Shown here: positions 9,892-21,652 of the stretch, one piece after another | How positions within the stretch are numbered: the first letter of the stretch is position 1 | Layout of the letters: each line of letters starts with the position of its first letter | Assembly: GCF_905220565.1 (NCBI RefSeq) | Contig: NC_059398.1 | Coordinates: forward strand, 248,001-312,000 | Direction: 5' to 3' | DNA: 64,000 bases | DNA from: Melitaea cinxia | Lineage: Eukaryota > Arthropoda > Insecta > Lepidoptera > Nymphalidae | Translations under genes and position numbers: made by a program | The notes under the pieces: model-generated | The model's database searches: none | What the model saw: the letters and a program-made list of their open reading frames with translations, nothing else | What the model was told of the DNA's origin: nothing

Positions 9892-9969
9892 TGGCAAGGA
9901 GATGATTCAAAGAAAGAAGTAATAACAGAGGCACTAGCAGATATTAAACACGGATTAACGGATATCATT
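9892..9969 (+). other. Conserved segment with splice-like borders
   Basis: Bounded by an AG acceptor (CATCTACATATAG) and a GTAAGA donor, exactly 78 nt (26 codons, phase 0/0), reading SKKEVITEALADIKHGL. Copy B has the same borders (22,850-22,927) with one Gln to Lys change. The opposite strand is also open for about 65 codons across 9,890-10,080 (containing LPNEITSRYPNCDLVEND), so a coding reading is not secure on either strand. Confidence 0.2.
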
Positions 9970-10496
9970 GTAAGAGAAATGTTATTGCTCTCATTTCGGC
10001 GAATGTCGTTTTCAACTAAATCGCAATTAGGATAGCGACTCGTTATCTCATTTGGAAGGAAACCTTTTAATGGCTGTCCTTAATTTTGCTAATGACACAT
10101 GTTACTGCTGTCAGTGTTATGTGCGAGGTATGTGAAAGGGTTTGAGTTGGGGACGTTGTTCTGAAAACTTTAAATTCTAAATATGTTTAGTGTAATAGCG
10201 CTTTAGTTTTACATTGTGTTGGGTGATGTGTAATGATAGGTATATAAAAGAAATATCTATGTGTGGTAAACGAAAGATTTTTAGTTTTTATTTTTTTCAT
10301 AAATCCTTTTTAAAACTAACTTTTTTGTTATTCTTTATTCTTCTATTATTAAATATTGGTAAATATTTAAATTTACTTGTTTTGTTTATAGTTTTGTGAG
10401 TATTTTACGTATTCGAAGTATATAAAGACGAAAATTAATTATAAATAATGAAAAAAAGTAAAGAGTGGATAGCAAATTGTGAGTCTAAGAATATTA
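9970..10496. other. Duplicated sequence, conserved, no clear gene
   Basis: Matches 22,928-23,457 with very few changes. A 61-codon AT-rich frame (10,214-10,399) is shared but looks like chance, being rich in Phe and Leu from T-rich DNA. Confidence 0.5.
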
Positions 10497-10675
10497 TCTA
10501 ATATATAAAATTCTCGTGTCGCGGTGTTTGTAGTTAAACTCCTCCGAAACGCTTGACCGATTCTCATGAAATTTTGTGTGCATATTGGGTAGGTCTGAGA
10601 ATCGAACAACATCTATTTTTCATCCCCCTAAATGTTAAGGGTAGTCCAACCCTATTTTTTTTTTAATTTTTAGAT
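10497..10675 (+). mobile_element. Helitron 5' part, truncated by a LINE
   Basis: Starts TCTAATATATAAAATTCTCG and follows the complete copy-B element (23,458-23,768) until TTTTTAGATACATT, then stops at the 3' end of a LINE. The rest of the Helitron is not found beyond the LINE, so a deletion or the duplication breakpoint lies here. Confidence 0.85.
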
Positions 10676-11199
10676 ACATTTAATTTAATATTTAATTTAA
10701 TATTTAATTTAATATACACTTTAGCACACCAACACAAAAGTAAAATAAGTTTAATTAGGTAAAAAAATAAATAATAAATTTGCATTAGTTGCAACAGGCG
10801 GCCTTATCGCTAAAGCAGCGATTTCTTCCAGGCAACCTTTGGGCAGAGGACTAGAATTGATTGTTATTGGGGATATGGGCGCAAAATAAGTGCTATCAGT
10901 CATAAACATAAGTATATATTATATGTATTCATACATACACATATACATACATATACCTACAAATACACCTACACAAATACACACATATACACGTAAACAT
11001 AAGTATATATTATATATATTCATACATACACATATACATACATATACCTACAAATACACCTACACAAATACACACATATACACGTACACAAATACCTACA
11101 AAAACACATAATATTTTGATAACAAAGAAGAATACATACACAGAGAAAAAAATAAATTGATAAACGAATAAATAAGTAAAAAATAAAAATAAAATAATA
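10676..11199 (-). mobile_element. LINE 3' UTR with AT tail and 91-bp repeat
   Basis: Downstream part of the LINE coding fragment that follows. On the minus strand it carries GAAATCGCTGCTTTAGCGATAAG, a stem-loop shared with 8,301-8,762 and (weaker) 55,225-55,262. It includes two 91-bp units rich in ATACATAC and ends in a TTTAAT-type tail. Confidence 0.75.
10904..11090. repeat. 91-bp tandem duplication of ATAC/CACA-rich DNA
   Basis: AAACATAAGTATATATTAT occurs at 10,904 and again at 10,995, followed by near-identical ACATACACATATACATACA sequence in both units. Confidence 0.9.
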
Positions 11200-11742
11200 T
11201 TACGATGACAAGTACATTGCCTTAGTTAGCCTCTTGAATGATTCCAATGTTTGAGCTCGTCTTATAGTTAGCGGCAACGAATTCCAGAGACGACAGGCTT
11301 CAACAGTGAAAGATTTAGAGTAAAAGGTTGAAGAATGATATGGAATCTTTAGGATGAGGTTATTATCAGAGCGGAGAGATCTTTCGTGAGTATCACTAAG
11401 AAATTCGAAACGATTTTTTAGATAGGAAGGTGTTAGAGGATTAAATAGGATTGAGTAAAGGAGAGACAGAATGTGAGTATTCCTGCGAAGTCGGATAGGT
11501 AGCCACTTGAGCTGTTTGCGAAATTCTGAAACATGGTCATATTTACGTAAACCAAATATGAACCGAATACAGAGATTTTGTAAGCGCTCCAGTTTATTTA
11601 ATTGTTCCTCATTTAAATTAACAAAACTAGTATCAGCATAGTCAAGAATCGGTAAAAGGAGAGTCTGTGCAAGCATAACTTTAGTGGGAATGGGAAGAAA
11701 GTTGCTTAACCTTCTCAGAGACCCAATTCTCATGCTGTTCAT
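11200..11742 (-). pseudogene. LINE reverse transcriptase C-terminal fragment (CR1/Jockey-like)
   Basis: 180 codons without an internal stop. The N-terminal third has the post-catalytic block PILDYADTSFVNL followed by LNKLERLQNLCIRFIFGL; the C-terminus has ACRLWNSLPLTIRRA and ESFKRLTK. These are typical of the region after the RT fingers and palm in CR1, L2 and Jockey-group LINEs. RT catalytic motifs and endonuclease are missing, so it is 5' truncated at about 11,740 by target-primed insertion. It would have acted as part of a polyprotein that reverse-transcribes LINE RNA at the target site; this remnant cannot. The intact frame suggests a fairly recent insertion. Confidence 0.88.
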
Positions 11743-12806
11743 TCACTTATACTCATTCACCTCTAAAAATATTATGACCACATACATCCCTATTTGCTTT
11801 TTAAAAAAAGATATTGAAATGTCATATTCAAAAATATTAGTTATCTGTACTCTCGGAATTCGTATTTTAGTCGTTTTTATGAGTTTAAAATGATAAATTG
11901 ATATTTGTTTTTAGTGAAATAAATAGTAAATGGAGTTTTATAAATGTGCGTAAGCTAATGTATTGTGAAAGTGAGTGATAAATGCAGAAAAACGTGAATT
12001 ACGATTGACAGGGGTTTGTTTACCAAATAAGACTCTTCCAAAAAAACGGAATATAGTTTTACAAACGTCATATTGTACAGTCGTGTGACTGATATTACGT
12101 CACTTGCGTTATATATTTTTCTTACGGTTTTAGTATCACATTTTTTTCAGTTCGGTCTCCCAGCCAAACTTCAAGCCTGCCGTAAGGAATTTCGTTCCAA
12201 AAACAAAGCGTGTATGAATTATAAAATACACACACAGAAGACAGGATAAGATAATACAATAACAATCACACAAGCTGACCCAGCTACGCGTTGCTGTGGC
12301 TCAGAAAGTCTTATAGATTGAATAAATTTGTTACTAATTCTTTTGATACAATCAAATTAATATTTTCTAATATTATAAATATTAGAAAAAAAATTGGTTT
12401 AGTATTTTTGGAATTTATCGCTTAAATACACCGTGACACGAAGTTTTTATGTATATTGTTTACGAGGAAACATATAATTATGCTCAATGTTTGTGACAAT
12501 TTTCACTCTATGTTACCAAGTATGTTTTTATTCATTTTAATTTAAGTAAGTCAGTGCGACACATGACTGTGGTAAGTCTTTTTGTGCGTGGCGTGCGAGA
12601 CACCAGCTGGCGCTCCGTGACTTACTGACTGACGGACAAAAAGTTTGAATGAAGTTCCGAGAAACTGTGTTAAATCTGGTACCTTATTTATTTTTGCTGT
12701 AGCCAGTACGTTCGTGTAATAAATGTGAGTTACGTATACTTTTGTTCTTGTAAGTAAATAAGGACTGAATATAAAAACTGTTTTTCTAAATAAGTACACA
12801 TCATGC
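11743..12806. other. Unique spacer between the duplication copies
   Basis: AT-rich; a Helitron-end-like AGCTGACCCAGCTACGCG lies at 12,271. Otherwise nothing recognised. Confidence 0.5.
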
Positions 12807-12815
12807 TGATTAAGT

Positions 12816-13064
12816 ATCCAAACGCCGCGTTGGCGTAACGGTCACAGCCATGGATTGTACCTGTTGCGCTGGCGGTTGCGAGTTCGATCCCCGCACATGA
12901 CAAACATCTGTATTGGCCATACAGGTGTTTGTCGTGGTCTGGGTGTTTGTGCAGTCCTTGTGGGTCTCCCCACCGTGCCGTGTGGATTAAGCTCTGATCC
13001 TTCTCCTACATGGGGAAAGAGGCCTATGCCTAGTAGTGGCATATTACAGGCTGAAGTGTAATGA
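12816..13064 (+). mobile_element. SINE-M with internal deletion
   Basis: Flanked by a 9-bp target-site duplication TGATTAAGT (12,807-12,815 and 13,065-13,073). It has the head CGCCGCGTTGGCG and B box GAGTTCGATCCCCGC, then jumps from CACCGTGCCG directly to TGTGGATTAAGC, losing about 100 bp of the body. Confidence 0.92.
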
Positions 13065-13073
13065 TGATTAAGT

Positions 13074-13566
13074 TATTTTAAAGTGTATTTTTATTGCTAT
13101 TTATATAGCTTATAATTTATTGAAGCTGTTGCAGACTTGAACCAATTAATGCTTAGTAGCTTTGTTGACTAATATAATCAAATTGTAAGCCCAGATTAAA
13201 CGAAAGCGATAACTTTAAAATTTTTAACTATCCTGCTGTATAATATTTTATAGTATCGATGATATATTGTGTACGTTAAATATTTTATATTTTTGAGGGT
13301 ATTTCTATTTTTATAACTGATCGAAAAAAAAACAACACGATAATTTTCACCAATAAATAATTTGAAGCGAACAAAATCAAACCTGTCAGACTTGTTCGAA
13401 CTTCAAATCCCCGGCTGAAACTACGTTCGATATTTAAAAACATTTTTTGCTATCGTTATTTTTTATTTTCATTTCATTTAGAACTACGCGTGTTCTTGAC
13501 AAACTCTTTTATATTATTTTTTATAAAGATTCTAGAAAAATAATTGATGGATATTAATTAAACTTG
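13074..13566. other. Spacer, nothing recognised
   Basis: AT-rich unique sequence with no coding or repeat signal I can support. Confidence 0.5.
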
Positions 13567-13835
13567 AACTGAGGTAGGGAACCGCATGAAATATCCTGCT
13601 CAAAATCTGGAACAGCCTGACTGGGGAAGTACCTCGACCTTACAGAAGATCATAGCTAAGTAATACTGTTTTCAAGCAGTGTTGAGTTCCTGTGGCGAGT
13701 GAAGTGACCAGAGCTCTTGGGGAGATTGGGGCTAGGTTCAGCAACGCGGTTGCGATGTCTCTCGTGTTGCAAACGACTATAAGCTACGGTAATCGCTTAC
13801 CATCAGGTGACCTGTACGCTTCTGTGCCGACCAAG
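13567..13835 (+). mobile_element. SINE-A
   Basis: Starts ACTGAGGTAGGG, has ACCTTACAGAAGATCATAGC and ends CTTACCATCAGGTGACCTG...CCGACCAAGT. Its normal poly(A) is replaced by a (TA)n run (13,836-13,868). Confidence 0.9.

Positions 13836-13868
<33 letters not shown>
13836..13868. repeat. (TA)n microsatellite at the SINE-A 3' end
   Basis: About 16 TA units where other members have poly(A); likely grown from the element tail. Confidence 0.95.
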
Positions 13869-13873
<5 letters not shown>

Positions 13874-14291
13874 AATAAACACGAATTCCGAAAAAAATTC
13901 TATGTTATTTGAAGTATTTTTATAAGAAATTGAAAAATAATTTAAATGTATAAAATGACTGGATTTATACTGAACTAAACTAAAATAGCCTGGTAACAAG
14001 GTATTATGACTGGAAAAAGGTCATTTCTCCAAAAAAAGGGCACAATATGTTGGTGGATGATTTCAAAGGTTAGTGTGATGATGTTAATGTGTTACCAGGC
14101 GTTCATAGCCAGAGGCTATTGTTGTAGACTTATTACTCCTCTTGATCAACAAATCCACCGAACTGTACTTGTAGCAAATTCACTAATTTTGTACCAAAAC
14201 CAAATTGACATCTTCGGTAAAAACCAGTCAACCTCGAATGCGGTAAACCTTTACTCAGTATAAGATAATAAGGTAAAATATTAAAAATTTC

Positions 14292-14656
14292 AGTCGACGG
14301 TTTATAAGTTTTACTTCTGAATTTAGTGTATTTAGTGTCTCATTTCGTAATTTGTATAGTTTCATGATTGTTAAATTGTGTTATCTTCATCTCTTACATG
14401 GGGAAAGAGGCCTATGCCCAGCAGTGGAATGTTCCAGGCTAAATCGTATTATCTTTTTGTTTGTTGCTTATAGCTCTTTGTTTTTACGTTTGTATATACG
14501 TAGTCTGTTGTAGAGATAAAAAGAAAAACTTTTAAAATATAGTTGTTTGTTGCGCTCAATTACATCGGCTAGTAATACAACGTAGGTTGACGAAAAAATA
14601 GTCAAGTAAATACGTATTATTAGAGATAATTAAAAGTGCTTAGCAAATATTTTTTC
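14292..14656. mobile_element. Mixed TE fragments in copy B, missing from copy A
   Basis: Contains a SINE-M tail (GGAAAGAGGCCTATGCCCAG at 14,401) and a P-repeat fragment (CAATTACATCGGCTAGTAA at 14,558). Copy A has lost this interval together with the next SINE-A. Confidence 0.7.
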
Positions 14657-14921
14657 ACTGAGGTAGGGTACAGCAGGAATTTCCTGCTCAAAATATGGAG
14701 CAGCCCGGCTGGGGTAGTACCTCGACCTTACAGAAGATCACAGCAAAATAATACTGTTTTCAAGCAGTATTGTGTTCCTGTTGGTGAGTAAGGTGACCAG
14801 AGCTCCTGGGGGGATTGGGGATTGGGTCGGCAATGCGCTTGCGATGCTTCTGGTATTGCAGGCGTCTATAAGCTACGGTAATTGCTTACCTTGTTTGCCG
14901 ACCTAGTGACATAAAAAAAAA
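14657..14921 (+). mobile_element. SINE-A
   Basis: Near-consensus member ending CCGACCTAGTGACATAAAAA. Its tail string TAGTGACATAAAAAAAAATC survives alone in copy A at about 235-255, which shows that A lost the element by deletion. Confidence 0.92.
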
Positions 14922-15191
14922 TCTCTATAAGATTTAAATGGAACCGCATGGCACGCAACATCATTCCATTACAAAATTTCTGAGGTAACATAATAATAAA
15001 ATAATTGTTGTTCTGTGTAACATCGCAAACAAAATAAACCTTATGAATTTTATTTCGGTGCTGAACGGGAAGAGATTCCTTATTTATTAACTTGGGATAT
15101 CCTTTCCCATCCTCATAAATTTATTAAAAGACGTTTCATACGATAAATTTTTCTCGTTATGTCTTAAGGAAATTGCGACAATAGAAAATAA

Positions 15192-15509
15192 TCTAATATA
15201 TAAAATTCTCGTGTGCGGTGTTTGTAGTTAAACTCCTCCGAAACGGCTTGGCCGATTCTCATGAAATTTTGTGTGCATGTCGGGTAGGTCTGAGAATCGA
15301 ACAACATATATTTTTCATACCCCTAAGTTATGGGGGGGGGGGTGTTAAGAGGGTTAATAAAATATAATGAAATCTTGTGTGCATATCGGGTAGGTCTGAT
15401 AATCGGCCAACATCTATTTTTCATTCCCCTAAGTTATAAGGGGGGGGGGGGGGGAGATTGAGAAGGTTAATAAAATATATGACAAAACAACGTTTGCAGG
15501 GTCAGCTAG
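15192..15509 (+). mobile_element. Helitron, complete, non-autonomous (318 bp)
   Basis: Begins TCTAATATATAAAATTCTCG after A and ends GTCAGCTAG before T. Two internal G runs (15,333 and 15,439) follow duplicated ATCGGGTAGGTCTGA segments, so it is an internal partial duplication. No coding capacity. Confidence 0.9.
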
Positions 15510-15851
15510 TATTAATGAGCGCCTGGAGCACCGCACCGTCACCGAGCAGCGCAGCTTGCCATAGGTAACGACCCACTCATCCTCCATGACACACAACCTA
15601 CTACTACTAAAACTAAAAATTTAAAAATAAAGAAGCGTCGACAATTATTTCGCGCGCCGTAATATTTTGGATCGATTTGGTCATAGATTAAAAATTTTGC
15701 GAATGAAAATTAAATCTTTGTCTATTGGTTGATCTGTTTTAGAGATAAGTTTGACCTTTCTATTTTTTTTTTGTAATTAAAAACTACGTCCTAAAGTGCA
15801 ATCAAGAATACATATATTTAATTTTCCATGTTTCACTCTACTTTCATCATC
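15510..15851. other. Copy-B-only spacer
   Basis: Starts with a GC-rich GAGCGCCTGGAGCACCGCAC stretch, then AT-rich. Missing from copy A. No coding signal. Confidence 0.5.
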
Positions 15852-16187
15852 GTCATCATCATCATTCCAGCCTATTGCATTCCACTGCTGGACATAAACA
15901 AGTTCGCGCCAAAAATGCGTGAACTCATGTGTGTTGCCCATAGTCACCACGCTGGGCAGGCGGTTGCTGACCGCAGGGCTGGCTTTGTCGCACCTAAGAC
16001 GCTGCTGCCCGTCTTCGGCCTGTGTGTTTCAAAGACAGCGGTTAGATGGTTCTCCCGCCATCGGTCGGCCTTATAAGTTCCAAGGTGATAGTGGAACTGT
16101 GTTATCCCATAATCGGCTCTTACGACACCCACGTAAACAGAGAGGGTGTCTATATTCTTTGGTGCCGTAGCCACACAGCACACCATT
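15852..16187 (-). mobile_element. SINE1, near full length
   Basis: Read on the minus strand: head TGCTGTGTGGCTACGG, then AGGAACTTATAAGGCCGACC, AAGACGGGCAGCAGCGTC and the RTE-like tail TCCAGCAGTGGAATGC with (GATGAT)n end. Copy-B specific. No clear target-site duplication. Confidence 0.9.
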
Positions 16188-16335
16188 CCACTTTAAATAT
16201 AATAAATAGACAAAAAAAAACATGGTCTTGTGTTCCTAATATCAAATTAATGTTTATTTTGTAGATACCTACAGATATACCTACTAATTTTTTTGCGACT
16301 CCTACGCTTCTTCGTGGATTAAGTTGTATTAATAA

Positions 16336-16600
16336 GTGTATTTGCTCGCAAACGAAAAAATAAAATAATTTCAATTACATCGAAAAGTAACACGAAGTAG
16401 GTAGACGAAAATAAAAACCAGTGTGCTTTAGACCACACGACTGAAGCAAAACTTCGTTACTTACCCCTACAGTAATATACGAAAAGTAACTCTCTCTGTT
16501 TCTATCTTCCCTGATCACACTTTTTATAGCGCTTTCTAAGTCAAGCGCGCGTAAACAAGTTTTACTTTAAAAAAAAAACACAGCAGAATCATCAAAATCC
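16336..16600 (+). mobile_element. P-repeat
   Basis: GCAAACGAAAAAAT start, TTCAATTACATCGAAAAGTA block, GTGTGCTTTAGACCACACG and CTCTCTCTGTTTCTATC. Fuller at its left end than the copy-A counterpart at 3,004. Confidence 0.75.
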
Positions 16601-16703
16601 GTCAACCCAGTAAATGAGCTCGTAAGCACGGCTATCATTCAAAATGAAAGGACGGTTCATGCATAACTAACTTATCTCTTCAATTTTTCACTTCATTCAT
16701 TAA

Positions 16704-16770
16704 CTAGCGACTCGCCCTGGCTTCGCACGGGTGAAATAACTATCAGCGTTCCTCTACTATATTATGTACG

Positions 16771-16831
<61 letters not shown>

Positions 16832-16945
16832 TTCCTCTGGAATCACTCTATTTACTAAAGAAAATCGCATCAAAATCCGTTGCGCAGTTTTAAATATCTA
16901 TGCATACAGATAGCAAGCGACTCTGTTTTATACTATGTAATGATT
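16704..16945 (-). mobile_element. Helitron-like element, copy B
   Basis: Counterpart of 3,354-3,592 with a longer (TA)n run at 16,774-16,828; minus-strand end CGAGTCGCTAG. Confidence 0.65.
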
Positions 16946-17476
16946 AACGAAGATTGGGCCAGATTTCATGAGGCAATCTATCATAATATAATATAATAAG
17001 GCTTACTTATTCTAACTTAGAATAAACATATTTTTGTCGACATAACTTCTCAGCGATGTAACAATAATGCAGTAACAAGAGATGCACACAAAAATGTTCG
17101 GGCGACCGCGCAAACAAGCCTTAACTTATGTTATTGTTGGCTTGAAGCACTTTAGAATGAAGATTGGGTCAAACGCGATTCGGTCCACAATATTTGCGTT
17201 AGCTATTCTGTCAGTTTTTAAGACTAAGCTAGAACATCAAAAATATGTTTATTTTGATGTCTATATTTAGGTTATTCTAGGCATTCTTCGACTGGACTTT
17301 TTCCATTTTGTGTTCTAGTATTTAAATTGTTGAACTTTCTAGTAACTTTCTTTCTTTCGTTTTAATATACATGTGTTGTAGCCTCTACTAACGATACAAA
17401 ATAGTGCAATTTTTTGAAAGCCCGTGTCTAATTAAAAATTATTTCATTACAAAATAATGTAATAATATTCTCTTTT
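16946..17476. other. Duplicated sequence, copy B
   Basis: Almost base-identical to 3,593-4,118; one change noticed (GACATTC to GGCATTC at 17,280). Confidence 0.6.
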
Positions 17477-17480
17477 GCAC

Positions 17481-17513
<33 letters not shown>

Positions 17514-17650
17514 TCAGCCTATCGCAGTCCACTGCTGGACATAGGCCTCCACAAGTTCGCGCTGAAAATGGCATGAACTCACGTGTTTTGTCCATAGTCA
17601 CTACACTGGGCAGGCGGGTTGGTGACCGCAGGGCTGGCTTTGCCTCTCTC
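17514..17650 (-). mobile_element. SINE1 3' fragment, copy B
   Basis: Same truncated fragment as 4,155-4,285, next to a (CA)n run at 17,477-17,513. Confidence 0.85.
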
Positions 17651-18639
17651 CTAGTATTATATAATGCAAAAGAAGATATTATGATATATTCCAAATTAAA
17701 TCTTCATCATTGAATTACTCCATGTATATTTTTCGATACTAAAAATTTCTAAAGCAACTTTTCTATAATCAAAATAAATATGGACAACAAGCAATAACCT
17801 GTAAACTGAATCCGAATAGCGATACCCTTAAATGTATATTTATTTCTGTTGAACAAACGCATATTCGCAAAACCCGCGAATTATTTTAAACATTCTTTTG
17901 TGCGGCTTCTACATTTTGTAAAAGTTTTCAGCCGCGGCGGAGCGGATTAAAAATTTACCTTGAATAAATACTCGTAACGTGCGGATTGTAAAGAAACGTA
18001 AATTTTCGAAATAAAAAAATGTTATATTTTAAAAAGTTAAAACAATTTTTTCGTTATTTTTTTACAATTTTAGTACAATGGCTAACACGGGAGCATGGAC
18101 GTACTCGCGAACAGAATTATATAGAAGTATTCACAAAGGGCGCGGTTAAAGGCTATGTTTCATAATAATATCCCTCGTATGTTAGTAATTTTGGTTATTT
18201 CGCGTTATTATTATGTTTTAGCAATGTTTCACGGTATTACCATTATGACCCTTTTTGGAATAACTCGATATACCTTGTCTTCTTGGCATTATATTAGCAC
18301 AGTAATAACCCGCTTTACGAGACCCTGTTATGCGCGGTTAAAAAAAAAATAGCAGAAAGGCCATCTTGATTAAAATTCCATTATTAAATTTATTGAATGG
18401 AGATTCTTATGGAAGTGCTTTATCAACAGATTGATTGATCATGTTGTTTATTAGAAAACGTCAAAATAATGCAATAAATTCTAAACAGAATCAATCACGC
18501 TCACCGCCGTTGTTTACGGAAGCGACTAAATTGAGATTTCAGACCTCATTCCCCGAGGAGGTATTCCAGTAATGACACTCACATATAAAATTATGGACTG
18601 GTCGTAGGGGTAAGTCATTTTTCTTGCAGAGTCTAAGCG
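17651..18639. other. Duplicated sequence, copy B, nothing recognised
   Basis: Counterpart of 4,286-5,262. One base change noticed (ACATC to ACGTC near 18,460). The 65-codon frame at 18,155-18,352 is unchanged, as is the DNA around it. Confidence 0.6.
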
Positions 18640-18965
18640 TGTCGGAGTAAAAAATGTTTGGTGTGTGACTGCCCTTTAAAGCCTTGTACACTTTAATATT
18701 ATGGACCGCTATGAGCATTATTGTTATTAATTACTATTTAATATTTGTAAAACGGACTCTCATATTTTTTTATATAGGTATTATTTTCAAAAGAGTAACT
18801 GCGAAGTTTCTTGCCGATTCTTCTCTGCAGAATCTACATTCCGAATCGGTGGCAGCTTCACTTTTACAAAAATAATAATTAATTTCTAAAGTTTTAATTT
18901 GTAAAATGACGATTCGAAAGTGCTCTTGGAGCCTATTTGAATAAAGCTAATTTTGATTTTGATTT
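18640..18965 (+). mobile_element. LINE-D 3' end, copy B specific
   Basis: Contains CTTGCCGATTCTTCTCTGCA, GAATCTACATTCCGAATCGG, GGCAGCTTCACTTTTA and ends TTTGAATAAAGCTAATTTTGATTTTGATTT, i.e. a GATTTT repeat tail. Copy A has no element here. The family recurs at 30,560, 34,105 (minus) and 52,035. I take it for a LINE 3' end; no coding part is present to assign a clade. Confidence 0.8.
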
Positions 18966-19018
18966 CATATAGGTAAAATTAATGGTATGCCACACGTCTA
19001 TATATTACGTTGCGTTCA

Positions 19019-19895
19019 TTACTTGATAGGCTTTTTAAGTTACACTTTGGCTAACAGAAATACAGAAGTTTAGAAGCTAAAGGGAAATTTTTTGTCGTTT
19101 TGATAACAACAAAAAATAAATAAATATAAAAAACACAACAATTAATCGCTTAAATAAATTAGTCTTTTAAAAAAGGTCTTCAGTAAAGAAATCAAAATAT
19201 TAGAAAATCAATAAAGTCAGCAACTTACAGCAACGTAACTCTCCAGAGAGATGAAAAGTACTCGAATGTTCTTTACATAATTCGAAGTTACAACTCGATA
19301 ATTGACTCGTAATTTTATCTATACGAACCGATTAACTGAGAAACTAATAATTACACCAAATGGGATAGTGGATTGAAAACGTGGATCTTAATGAAAGGTC
19401 ACGGAATAAATTGAGCCAAATTTTTTTCTGATTAAGCTCTGAGTCCTTTCCATTAACGGGACAAGACAGTTTAATCGAGTTTTCTAATTCAGTGTCGGTT
19501 TAGTGTTTTACTGCTTTATTTGACTGTAAAAATATTTCTTAAAAGTGTTAACTAGGCGTGTGCTACGAGCGATTACCGAAATGTGATGCCAGTAATGATA
19601 ATGAATTCAAACTTTCGTTGCTTGATTTATAGAAGATTATAAAAAAAAAAAAAAAAATTCGGCTGTTTAAATATTTTTGTTTTAAGTTTTATATTTTTTT
19701 GACTCATTTATCTGCAGCGCCATTGTAATTAATTATTAGTTGTTATTTAATTTCTTGATGTTACAATAAATCTTTGGGATGTTGTCATTGGTCGACATAA
19801 GCTGTTTTCCTAGAATTTATTAATAGCGAAAATAAACCTAGACTAAATGCAATAATCTATCTTAAAGCAATGTAGGCGGTGTGTGTGAGCATCAC
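19019..19895. other. Duplicated sequence, copy B, more diverged part
   Basis: Counterpart of 5,280-6,162 with about 16 differences in 850 bp by eye, against about 3 in the 1.8 kb to its left. Confidence 0.6.
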
Positions 19896-20060
19896 ATTGT
19901 CATTAAGGCGACAATACATAGGCCCGTGACGGGCTGTCAGCACATCGCTCTGGATTGGGTGTGGCTTTTCAATATCGAGGCGTCCCATCGTGTCCCGTGT
20001 AATTTCGGTCGGAGGAATATTTAATATTGACTCCGATTTCCTTGAATTAAAACTTGGATA
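19896..20060 (-). CDS. Candidate host exon gamma, copy B
   Basis: Same 165-nt segment and borders as in copy A (acceptor CTCTAAG, donor-like GTGATG). It reads YPSFNSRKSE ... RLDIEKPHPIQSD ... HGPMYCRLNDN. One amino-acid difference from A (Arg for His). Past the donor the two copies differ by an indel (19,881-19,890), which gives different C-terminal read-through and so supports an exon end near here. Confidence 0.38.
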
Positions 20061-20138
20061 CTTAGAGGGAGGGTTCACGGGTAGGAAATATTGAGTTAAG
20101 TTTATAGTTATAATTAGATACACTTACAAGCAAATCAA

Positions 20139-20484
20139 TTCACTTCAGCCTGTAATATCTCACTACTGGGCATAAGCCTCTTTCCACTTGCAGGAGAAGG
20201 ATCAGAGCTTAATCCAGCACGCTATTTCAATGCGGGTTGGCGGACTTATTCCCTACTATGAGTAACGATCGCTATCAGGTGTGCATGATAACAACCGGTA
20301 CCGACGGCTTAACTTGTTCTCTGAGGCACGCTGGGGAGACCCACAAAAGACTGCACAAACACCCAGACCACGGCAAACACCCGTATGGCCAATACAAAAG
20401 TTTGTCATATGCGGGGATCGAACCCGCAACCGCCAGCGCAACTGGCACAATCCATGGCTGTGACCGTTGCGCCAACGCGGCGTC
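20139..20484 (-). mobile_element. SINE-M, copy B
   Basis: Counterpart of 6,425-6,774. B box GGGTTCGATCCCCGC and head CGCCGCGTTGGCGCAACGG intact. About 8% different from copy A, more than its flanks. Confidence 0.9.
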
Positions 20485-20984
20485 AGCAAATCAGTTAGAA
20501 TTAATTATATCTTTACATTTATGTGTATCAATTTGTTGTTTGTTGATTTTTTGTTGATTAAATAAGTTTGTTGTTTGTTTCAGCCCGTAGCTTCTCATTG
20601 CTATGTCTCTTTCACAATGTTGGAAAAGGATTACTTAAGATAGTAGGTTTCTTCACTACATTGGAATGAAGAGGTCATGGAATATCAGTTATGAAATGTA
20701 TTTTATTTTTCATATATCCAGGGATCATTATTTTTTTAGGTACATGACATATTTTGTATTATATTCTTTTATATGTTTTTAATATTGTTAAAATATTCGA
20801 ATGTTTCATGTACAACAGTATTTTCTCATAATTTTTTGCTTCTATACTTTGATATAAATATGTACCATACGCAAATAACTTGCTCCTTATTATTAAACAT
20901 ACCTTATTATCCACAGATTCTTGGGTTAGATTTCAAGTTTGAATTTAAAATTTTAATATGTTACGATTTTAGTATAAATAATTG
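20485..20984. other. Duplicated sequence, copy B, nothing recognised
   Basis: Counterpart of 6,775-7,278. Confidence 0.5.
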
Positions 20985-21240
20985 TGTTGGCTAACATACG
21001 AAAAAAACTGACTTCAATAACATCGACAAGTAATACGACTCTCGATTTTTCAAGGACGCCATCATTAGATTCTGGTTTCCTTATCATGGTACACCCTTGG
21101 GATGTACCTTTTCTAACAAAAAAAGAATCAGAAAAATCGGTTCATAAACAAAGAAGTTATCCGCGAACACAAGTAAAAATATATATATGTACGGTCGAAT
21201 TGTGGAACCCTTTTTTGAATCCGGTTAAAAAAAGACAACA
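20985..21240 (+). mobile_element. P-repeat, copy B
   Basis: Counterpart of 7,279-7,531, with ACTGACTTCAATAACATCG start and TCCGGTTAAAAAA end. Confidence 0.75.
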
Positions 21241-21652
21241 ATCTATCTATCGATTCTAATTACCTAAACGAGTTCATTTATACTTACATAGAATAAAGAG
21301 GTAATTTAAATTTTTTTTTCTCGTTCGCATTCCAATTTCGAATATAATTAGGTCTTTTCAGTGTCACGTTTACACAGAAAGGGCTCTCAATGAACATTTT
21401 CATCTATTTTCTTTGGTGTTTACTTTCATTTTGAGAAATCAATTTACCTTAAGCCCTTAACATGCCTATATTTTAATCAATAAATCTCGAATTCTTTAAC
21501 CATTGAATTTTGAAGTATGAAATTGTAATGTTTTGTAAATAGTTATCCTACGCTAATGTATGGAAATTGCACCTGAGCGGCGGAGTCACATACATAAAGT
21601 GTTAACGATGTTCACGACAAGCAGTACAAACGAAGTACAATGTATAACGTAC
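21241..21652. other. Duplicated sequence, candidate intron, copy B
   Basis: Lies between candidate exons gamma and beta; contains GTACGTTATACATTG just after the beta donor on the minus strand. Confidence 0.5.

Larger units (their letters stand above)
1..10675. repeat. Segmental duplication, copy A (left end outside window)
   Basis: From base 1 this segment matches copy B from 14,077 onward; the offset is 14,075 at the left end and 12,960 near 10.2 kb, the change being due to private insertions and deletions. Homology stops inside a Helitron at about 10,675, where a LINE begins. Unique sequence between the transposons is shared, so this is a duplication of a locus and not just shared repeats. 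Divergence is very low to about 5.27 kb and roughly 2% beyond by eye. Confidence 0.95.

Noticed and set aside
10890..11111. 73-codon ORF rich in Thr/Tyr/His
   Set aside because: Translation of an ATAC/CACA simple repeat in a LINE 3' UTR.
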